A stretch of 64,000 bases of DNA from contig CAXXFH010000004.1 in NCBI GenBank assembly GCA_963677085.2, positions 3,162,001 to 3,226,000 on the forward strand, given 5' to 3'. Origin of the DNA: G963677085 sp963677085. GTDB lineage: Bacteria > Planctomycetota > Planctomycetia > Pirellulales > Thermoguttaceae. The notes beneath the pieces were generated by a model. The model did no database searches, was not told the origin of the DNA, and worked only from the letters and a program-made list of their open reading frames with translations. This document shows positions 58,547 through 64,000 of the stretch, in pieces (position 1 is the stretch's first letter; every line of letters starts with the position of its first letter). The position numbers and the translations under genes were made by a program.

Positions 58547-59803
58547 GTGTCGCAAAACATTGGCTTTGTTTCAACTCGATTTTCCGGTACCGATGGCGTT
58601 TCGCTAGAAAGCGCCAAGTGGGCTCAAATCCTTTGGGATCACCAGCATGTCAGTTACTGGTACGCCGGCAAGCTGGACCGGGACCCCGAAGTAAGTATGC
58701 TGGTGCCGGAGGCCTACTTCTACGATCGCGACAACGTGTGGATCAACGAACGCGCGTTCGGAACCCGCACCCGCGACGAAGAAGTTACCAAGAAGATCTA
58801 CGAGATCGCCGGGCGGTTGAAGAGTACACTTTACGGGTTTGTCGACCGTTTCAATATCGATCTGCTGGTGGTGCAGAACGCGCTGTGTATTCCGATGCAC
58901 ATCCCGTTGGGCGTGGCACTGACGAATTTCATTGCCGAGACGGGCATCCCGACCATCGCTCATCACCACGACTTCTACTGGGAGCGGGCACGGTTTCTGG
59001 TCAATTCGGTGAGCGACTTTTTGACCATGGCCTTTCCACCCATGCTGCCATCGATCCAGCATGTCACGATCAACTCGGCCGGTCAGGAAGACTTGGCTCG
59101 ACGCGGCGCCTCGTCGATTCTGGTCCCCAATGTTCTCGATTTCGAGACCCCACCCCCAGAGACCGATTGCTCGGCCTTTCGGGCGGAAATCGGTCTGGAG
59201 CCCGACGACATCTTCCTACTGCAACCCACTCGCGTGGTACCTCGCAAGGGCATCGAGCACTCCATCGCTCTGGTCTCGCAGTTGAAGAACCCCAAGTGCA
59301 AGTTGGTGGTCTCCCACGAATCGGGCGACGAGGGATTGGAATACCAGGACGCCCTGATCGAACTGGCCGAGCAGTCGGGCGTGGACCTACGGTTTGTCCA
59401 ATCCCAGGTGCCCAGTTCCGATCCTTTTGGCCAGCAAGCAAACGAAGAAAACACGCTCGCACTGGCCTATGCCGCAGCCGACCTGATCACCTACCCCAGT
59501 CTCTACGAGGGCTTCGGCAACGCGCTGCTCGAGGCTTTCTACTACCGCAAGCCGGTGTTGGTGAATCGCTACGCAATCTTCATCTCGGACATCGAGCCCA
59601 AGGGCTTCGAAGTGATCACGATGAACGGCTTCCTCACACGCAACGTGATCGAGCAAGTTCGCCGCGTGATCGCCGACGAAGAATATCGCCGCCAGATGGT
59701 CGACCACAACTTCGAACTCAGTAAAGCGTTCTTCAGCTACTCTGTTCTCCGCCGCAAACTCCGCTCGCTGGTTACGGCGTTTACTGGGCTGGACGATCTC
59801 TAA
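58547..59803 (+). CDS. Glycosyltransferase (GT4-like), mannosylglucosylglycerate-synthase-like
   Basis: 418 residues from a GTG start. The N-terminal part 'IGFVSTRFSGTDGVSLESAK' has the acceptor-side Gly-rich loop; 'HHHDFYWERARFLVNSVSDF' follows. Donor domain from ~215: 'LQPTRVVPRKGIEHSIALVS' (R and K that hold the nucleotide-sugar phosphates) and 'AADLITYPSLYEGFGNALLE' (E-x7-E clamp). The length and opening resemble mannosylglucosylglycerate synthase-type enzymes, from memory only. With the HAD hydrolase directly upstream and a GH13 sugar phosphorylase 4 kb downstream it may handle a glycosyl-glycerate osmolyte. Confidence 0.75.
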   Translation: MSQNIGFVSTRFSGTDGVSLESAKWAQILWDHQHVSYWYAGKLDRDPEVSMLVPEAYFYDRDNVWINERAFGTRTRDEEVTKKIYEIAGRLKSTLYGFVDRFNIDLLVVQNALCIPMHIPLGVALTNFIAETGIPTIAHHHDFYWERARFLVNSVSDFLTMAFPPMLPSIQHVTINSAGQEDLARRGASSILVPNVLDFETPPPETDCSAFRAEIGLEPDDIFLLQPTRVVPRKGIEHSIALVSQLKNPKCKLVVSHESGDEGLEYQDALIELAEQSGVDLRFVQSQVPSSDPFGQQANEENTLALAYAAADLITYPSLYEGFGNALLEAFYYRKPVLVNRYAIFISDIEPKGFEVITMNGFLTRNVIEQVRRVIADEEYRRQMVDHNFELSKAFFSYSVLRRKLRSLVTAFTGLDDL

Positions 59804-59876
59804 TCGGCCGATTGCCGTGCTTTGGATCACCCAACGCCCACGCGTCGTCCCCGTGCCGTCTCATCGGCGGACATGA

Positions 59877-62090
59877 TTACCCCACCGGTACGGCTTGTTC
59901 CGAACCGCGGAGGCTTTCGGCGATTTCGCCGACATCGATCACCAGCGCGAGTGCCCCGCCGCCGAGTTGGGCTACGCCACACACTCTCTGCGTGGTTGTC
60001 ATCACTTCCTTCAGGCTGGTCACCACTACCTGGCGATGTCCGATCACCCGGTTGACCATCAAGCAAAATTCGCCGTTCTTTGAATGAAGGACAATCCCGC
60101 TGTTGGCCGTTGCGGTTTGCCCATCCGCGATGGGATGGCCGATGGCCTCGTCGAGAGAAAGCGCGGCGTAGGTTTTGTTGCGGATCGAAATCACCGGCTG
60201 CCCGTGGACGTACGACAACTGCTCGCCTTCGATCGCGGCAATCTCGCGGATGTTCTCAAACGGGATGACGAATTGTTCCTCATCCTGGGCGATCATCAGG
60301 CCGTCGATCACGAGGGTCGCCTGACGCACGGGAATGTCCAGCGTGATGGTAGTCCCCTGGCCGACGGCCGATTCGATTTCGATTCGCCCACCGTGTTCTT
60401 CCACCGTCGTACGGACGACATCCATGCCCACCCCACGCCCCGACACTTCGGAAAGCTGCTCCGCAGTGGAGAACCCCGGCTGAAAGATCAGGTTCAAGAC
60501 CTTTTCGTCGGAGAGGCGGCGGGCATCGGCTTCGGCGATGACTCCCTTTTCGACGGCTTTTTGGCGAATCTTTTGAGGATCGATGCCACGGCCATCGTCG
60601 CGCACCAGGACGTGGATGTGATTGCGTATTTGCTTGGCTTCGAGCCAGAGGTTTCCCGTGTCGGGTTTCCCGATCGCTTGTCGCTGTTCGGGCGTTTCCA
60701 GCCCATGGTCCATCACGTTGCGGATGAGATGGGTCAGCGGCGCGTCGAGATCTTCCGACAACCGCTTGTCGATTTCCGCATCTTCGCCGGCAACGTGAAC
60801 CTTCACCTGTTTTCCCAGTTGGTTGGCCAGATCTCTTGCCATCCGGGGGAACTTGGAAAACAGCCCGGCGACCGAAATCTGCCGTAGCGCCATGACTCCT
60901 CGTTGAAGTGAGGTCGACTCGGCCTTCAGCTCGAGGCTCACCTGTCGAAGCTCTTCGACTAACTCGGTTTGGTGGTGCGATTGTGCCATCCGTCCTTGGA
61001 TATCGCGGAAGCGTTCCGTCATAATGAAGAGTCGCGATACGTGTTCGAGGAACTCTTCGATGCGATCTTCCTTGACGCGCACAAATCGCGATCGATCGGT
61101 AGCCGGTGCCTTGGCAGACGGCGCCCGTGTCGTCGTTTCCTCCGCTGTATCGTCGTCGGCGCGTTCCTGTTTCGCCTCGCCGTTTCCGCTTACCCGATAC
61201 TCAAGTAGCCCGGTGACCAGGTATTCCCAAATGATTCCGCGCAGATTCTCGTCGAATTCCAGCGCGCTGTCGACGATGGTCCGAAAATCGGCGACGGCCG
61301 CGTACAGCGACTCTTCGAGTTTGGTTTGTTTCGCCTGATTCGCCCAACTGATCATCTGCTGGGTTCGGTCCAGAAACGATCGTTCGGCACCGGGCGATTC
61401 GCCGTCGAGCCGCAATCCCACAAAGGCTTCGAGCAGGGGATGGACGTGCCGTGTGATATCCTCTGCCTGATGAAAGAACTGCGACTGCAGCAGATCGGCC
61501 GGCGTGGGGGTCGCCGCATCGGCAGACCTTTTTTCGCCGCCCGGTCCCGCCTTCGCGTAACTGCAGACTAAGTCCTGTAACCGGCGTCCCCAATCACTGG
61601 CGAGCGTTGGCTCGGCGGTTGTAATTCCCTCGGCCACTTCCAAGAGTCTGTCGAAAAACACCTGCTCGGATGATTTGACGGCCGGCGAGTCTTGGGCCGC
61701 GGCGCAAACGGCTTGAAGCAACGCCTCGTCTTGCGCAATGAGTTCTTCAGCGATATCACCCGAGGTTGCCCGTTGCAGCATGTCGTCGAGATGATCGAAC
61801 GCCGTGACCATTTGGCGTTGCAGCTTCTCGGTGAGACTTACCGCATCGTTGCGAACTTCGTCGAGGGTGTTTTCCAGCGAATGGGAGAACGCCCGAATGG
61901 CCCCCAAGTCGAGAAACGCTGCACATCCCTTGATGGAATGGATCGCCCGAAAAACGGCGTTGATCGAATCTCGATCGGTGGATGCCCGTGCAAAGGCATC
62001 CAGACAATCGGGGAGATCTCGCAGCGAATCACGGGCTTCGTCGATGAAGCCTTCCAAGGTTTCGCGATAGTCCACATCATGGGAGATCAT
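59877..62090 (-). CDS. CheA-type chemotaxis histidine kinase with CheW-like tail
   Basis: 737 residues, cytoplasmic. P1/HPt ~1-110 with phosphoacceptor H51 ('VFRAIHSIKGCAAFLDLGAI'). Linker and second helical region ~150-300. Dimerisation and HATPase ~335-590: N box 'PLTHLIRNVMDHGLETPEQR', G1 'VRDDGRGIDPQKIRQ', G2 'SGRGVGMDVVRTTVEEHGG'. CheW-like domain ~600-730 ('EQFVIPFENIREIAAIEG'). No P2 domain is evident. It overlaps the response-regulator gene by 14 bp. No receptor, CheW, CheR or CheB gene is in the window, so it may serve a non-chemotaxis pathway. Confidence 0.9.
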   Translation of the reverse strand: MISHDVDYRETLEGFIDEARDSLRDLPDCLDAFARASTDRDSINAVFRAIHSIKGCAAFLDLGAIRAFSHSLENTLDEVRNDAVSLTEKLQRQMVTAFDHLDDMLQRATSGDIAEELIAQDEALLQAVCAAAQDSPAVKSSEQVFFDRLLEVAEGITTAEPTLASDWGRRLQDLVCSYAKAGPGGEKRSADAATPTPADLLQSQFFHQAEDITRHVHPLLEAFVGLRLDGESPGAERSFLDRTQQMISWANQAKQTKLEESLYAAVADFRTIVDSALEFDENLRGIIWEYLVTGLLEYRVSGNGEAKQERADDDTAEETTTRAPSAKAPATDRSRFVRVKEDRIEEFLEHVSRLFIMTERFRDIQGRMAQSHHQTELVEELRQVSLELKAESTSLQRGVMALRQISVAGLFSKFPRMARDLANQLGKQVKVHVAGEDAEIDKRLSEDLDAPLTHLIRNVMDHGLETPEQRQAIGKPDTGNLWLEAKQIRNHIHVLVRDDGRGIDPQKIRQKAVEKGVIAEADARRLSDEKVLNLIFQPGFSTAEQLSEVSGRGVGMDVVRTTVEEHGGRIEIESAVGQGTTITLDIPVRQATLVIDGLMIAQDEEQFVIPFENIREIAAIEGEQLSYVHGQPVISIRNKTYAALSLDEAIGHPIADGQTATANSGIVLHSKNGEFCLMVNRVIGHRQVVVTSLKEVMTTTQRVCGVAQLGGGALALVIDVGEIAESLRGSEQAVPVG

Positions 62091-62607
62091 GGGAAGGCGC
62101 CTCGGGTATGCGTTCTCTTGCGGTGTCGGACAGCCACGGTAGCGAGACGGAATCCTGGGTTGGTGCCGGCGGGCTGTCGCTCGACGAGCGTTTTTGCTGA
62201 GACACGTAGTCGATGGCCAGCCACCATTGGTCGATCTTCCAGAACACGGCTTCGATCGTCTGACACAGCGGCCCGAAGTCGGTAATCGGCTTGAAGAAGC
62301 AGAATTCGGCTCCCCATCGGTACGAACGCAGCGCCGTCTGCATCGATACCAAACCTGTTAGAATGATCACCTGCGTGCCGCCATCGACCGACTTGATCTT
62401 CCGCAGCAAGTCGAGGCCGTTGATTCTCGGCATGTCGATATCTAAGATCACCAGTCGATGCTGCGACTTGCCGAGCGTTTCCATTACAGCTTCCGGATCG
62501 TTGAGGCTGGTTACCTCGTAGCCGGCCTTGCACAAATGATGCGCCACGAATCGGGTGATCTGTGGGTCGTCATCAACGTGCAAAATGGTTTTCTTGTAGT
62601 GGCCCAC
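62077..62607 (-). CDS. Single-receiver response regulator
   Basis: 176 residues from a GTG at 62607 (GAGGA 7 nt upstream); there is no ATG that fits, and the frame upstream of it lies in repeat DNA. REC ~6-125: 'TILHVDDDPQITRFVAHHLC' (acidic pair), phosphoacceptor Asp in 'LVILDIDMPRINGLDLLRKI', switch Thr in 'VIILTG', and Lys in 'CFFKPITDFG'. The last ~50 residues are Ser/Pro/Gln-rich with no output domain. The stop overlaps the CheA start by 14 bp, so it is co-translated with its likely kinase. Confidence 0.88.
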   Translation of the reverse strand: MGHYKKTILHVDDDPQITRFVAHHLCKAGYEVTSLNDPEAVMETLGKSQHRLVILDIDMPRINGLDLLRKIKSVDGGTQVIILTGLVSMQTALRSYRWGAEFCFFKPITDFGPLCQTIEAVFWKIDQWWLAIDYVSQQKRSSSDSPPAPTQDSVSLPWLSDTARERIPEAPSHDLP

Positions 62608-62647
62608 GATTGATTCCTCGGTAGTGACAGGCGGCAAAAACGCCACG

Positions 62648-62741
62648 GGTTGATGGCGGCATTTCCATTGAACGGTTGGCCACGATCCAGCGCCCTGCAA
62701 TCGGGCTGCCGTCGGACGCCGTTCGTTACTCCCCGGCAAGA
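62648..62741 (+). repeat. P103 palindromic repeat, copy 6 (degenerate)
   Basis: GTTGATGGCGGCATTTCCAT then TGAACGGTTGGCCA and CGTCGGACGCCGTTCG; recognisable by alignment with copies 4 and 5, but the ends are worn. Confidence 0.5.
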
Positions 62742-63116
62742 GGCGGTCGGATCGCATCTCTGGCGGTGAGCAGGTGTGGTTTCCCTAAGAAAACGCAAGT
62801 GGCAATACGCCGCACAAAAAACCGGACCGTGCGGGTATTCGCCCAAAAAATGCCCCGTCTGGTTTGAAAACGGTCCCTTCGGTTTTCTCGGCAAGAAAGA
62901 TGCTCCAGCTATCGACTGGTCCCGCAAAGAAGGTGGTCTGTTCCAGAAAAACGGGTGGAAGATATCGATTGATTCACTCGTTCGGGCAAGAAACGCACGG
63001 CCGACCGACTAAGGCAACCCGCGAGGCGACAAATGAATTGCTTCTCGGCGATGGAACTTGCTCATGCAAGCAATCACAGAACTAAATGGCAAAATTCCCG
63101 GCAGCTCTTCGGTTCT

Positions 63117-63220
63117 TATAGGGTCCCGTACGGCAAATGAGCCAGGCCGATCAACGGAAAGCCGGCGGATGGCAGTATATCCGTTTGCACCATGGCTCAT
63201 TTTCAATGCAAAGATCAACA
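63117..63220 (-). repeat. P103 palindromic repeat, copy 7
   Basis: Reverse complement starts TGTTGATCTTTGCATTGAAA and has GAGCCATGGTGCAAACGGAT. It is close to copy 10 (63632-63736) along the whole length. Confidence 0.75.
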
Positions 63221-63243
63221 ATTGTTTCGGCGGCGATTGAGAT

Positions 63244-63348
63244 TATTGATATTCGCAAAAGTAGTGAATTGGCCACGCAGGCGATTTTCCCGTAATTGAA
63301 GGGCTCCCGTTGGTCGCCCTCGTCTCACCACTTACGCGACACTCAATA
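63244..63348 (+). repeat. P103 palindromic repeat, copy 8
   Basis: TATTGATATTCGCAAAAGTA ... GGGCTCCCGTTGGTCGCCCT ... ACACTCAATA. The core matches copy 1 exactly. Copy 9 follows after 1 bp in the opposite orientation. Confidence 0.7.
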
Positions 63349-63349
63349 A

Positions 63350-63455
63350 CTACGACCAACGCACGGTCATAGCCAGAGAGCGGAAGTCGAACAGCGAGAG
63401 CCCATTTCCCGGCTTTCAGTTTTCGTAAACGAACGTTTTCGATGCAGGCCAATAC
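63350..63455 (-). repeat. P103 palindromic repeat, copy 9
   Basis: Reverse complement starts GTATTGGCCTGCATCGAAAA and has GGCTCTCGCTGTTCGACTTC and CGCTCTCTGGCTATG, matching copy 1 with many substitutions. Confidence 0.65.
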
Positions 63456-63631
63456 GCATCTTCGCAGAGATTCCAATATTCGGACCTACAAATTGTTCGC
63501 TCTACAGGTGTCTGTCATTGGCTGGCAAATAGTTGCGGACAGGGCGGTCTTCCGTGCCGCGCCGTTTCATTGCCTACCGTTTCCCTCTCGTCTTCAGCAT
63601 GTCTCTCGCTATAATGCCGACAGACTTGACC

Positions 63632-63736
63632 TTATGGGGTCTTGCACGGTAAATGAGCCAGGCCGACCAACGGGAGGCCGGTGATGGCAGCATATCCGTT
63701 TGCACCGTGGCTCATTTTCAAAGCAAAGATCAATAA
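63632..63736 (-). repeat. P103 palindromic repeat, copy 10
   Basis: Plus strand TTATGGGGTCTTGCACGGTA ... GGCTCATTTTCAAAGCAAAG ... CAATAA. Ends form an imperfect 29-bp inverted repeat in which AAATGAGCCA is exact. It lies 22 bp before the next start codon. Confidence 0.75.
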
Positions 63737-63757
63737 GCCAACCCACGAGCCCGCGCC

Positions 63758-64000
63758 ATGTTCGACCCATCGACGAAAGACCGAATACGAAGACGCTTGG
63801 CCCTGTTGTATGCCGATCGGGCCGATGAGTGTCTCGATCATTTAGAGGTCTTGGCCGAGCGTTACGCCCCTGCGCTGGCCGCAGCGTTCCCCAGCCATGC
63901 CCAGACGACCACCTGGGATCAGCGCGATACGGTGTTAATCACTTACGGCGACCAGGTTCAGCGCGACGGCCTTTCGCCGTTACGCGCACAACGTGAATTC
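63758..64000 (+). CDS. Probable GH13 sugar phosphorylase, 5' part
   Basis: 81 residues visible; runs off the right edge. Starts 'MFDPSTKDRIRRRLALLYAD' and reaches 'TVLITYGDQVQRDGLSPLRA'. The ITYGDQV segment after ~60 N-terminal residues is typical of the sucrose-phosphorylase-like GH13_18 group, which includes glucosylglycerate phosphorylases. If right, it would break down a glycosyl-glycerate or similar sugar with phosphate, in keeping with the glycosyltransferases and HAD hydrolase 4-9 kb upstream. Only the N-terminus is available, so no catalytic residue can be checked. Confidence 0.55.
   Translation, partial: MFDPSTKDRIRRRLALLYADRADECLDHLEVLAERYAPALAAAFPSHAQTTTWDQRDTVLITYGDQVQRDGLSPLRAQREF

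Larger units (their letters stand above)
62608..63757. other. 1.15-kb repeat cluster without a supported gene
   Basis: Five P103 copies (62648, 63117, 63244, 63350, 63632) make up about 45 % of the stretch. The remainder, for example 62742-63116, shows open frames but none is protein-like. The promoter of the CheA pair should be in the leftmost part. Confidence 0.5.

Noticed and set aside
62640..63740. CRISPR array
   Set aside because: Repeats are ~103 bp, imperfect palindromes in both orientations with irregular spacing; no short identical repeats or cas genes.

Overview
The window reads as a chromosomal segment of a planctomycete, most likely in or near the Pirellulales. The reasons are the many DUF1559 pseudopilin-like proteins (GFTLVELLVVIAIIG N-terminus, H-X9-DG C-terminus), the PEP-CTERM exported proteins, ECF sigma factors paired with membrane FecR-type regulators, Tat-dependent FAD oxidoreductases, and intergenic DNA full of short hairpin repeats. 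All functional calls are by eye from protein motifs; no search was run.

Layout. 1-18.7 kb is accessory surface/export DNA: the end of one group (DUF1559, small lipoprotein, SGNH hydrolase with PEP-CTERM), then three consecutive cassettes of ECF sigma, FecR-like membrane protein, PEP-CTERM protein and DUF1559 pseudopilin. The first two cassettes also carry a FAD oxidoreductase. 18.9-25 kb is housekeeping: rseP-like site-2 protease and dxr (minus), ftsH (plus). 25-30 kb has a metallophosphoesterase, a triple-receiver protein and a hybrid histidine kinase. 30.8-33.1 kb has two divergent surface-carbohydrate genes. 33.8-37.9 kb (minus) is a fourth copy of the cassette. 38.4-45.3 kb has an Rrf2 regulator, rhamnulokinase, a Gfo/Idh/MocA dehydrogenase and a large beta-helix exoprotein. 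45.7-48.8 kb has infC, thrS and tRNA-Val(GAC). 49.1-53.2 kb has a second Gfo/Idh/MocA dehydrogenase, a solitary LuxR-type HTH protein and repeat-rich gene-free DNA. 53.2-59.8 kb has a PhoH ATPase, two glycosyltransferases, a Cys-rich membrane-anchored protein and a HAD hydrolase. 59.9-62.6 kb has a response regulator and a CheA-type kinase. The right edge holds five palindromic repeats and the start of a probable GH13 sugar phosphorylase.

The best candidate for an undescribed system is the four-fold cassette. Each sigma gene overlaps the gene for a single-pass FecR-like protein whose extracytoplasmic end carries a different ligand-binding-like domain (laminin-B-like twice, golvesin-like, and a domain also found in the partner secreted protein). 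These are followed by a PEP-CTERM protein and a pseudopilin. In cassette 4 the last ~200 residues of the FecR protein are homologous to the neighbouring PEP-CTERM protein. In cassettes 1 and 2 the FecR proteins are near identical outside the membrane but unrelated in the cytoplasmic part, so sensor and sigma-contact modules look swapped at the membrane boundary. In cassettes 2 and 4 the same ~150-bp double-hairpin element lies in the same orientation about 35 nt upstream of the DUF1559 start codon.

The second notable signal is a family of ~103-bp imperfect palindromes (ten copies seen, called P103 here). One copy supplies the stop codon of a FAD oxidoreductase, and two pairs lie end to end in opposite orientation. 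No transposase, integrase or CRISPR array was found.
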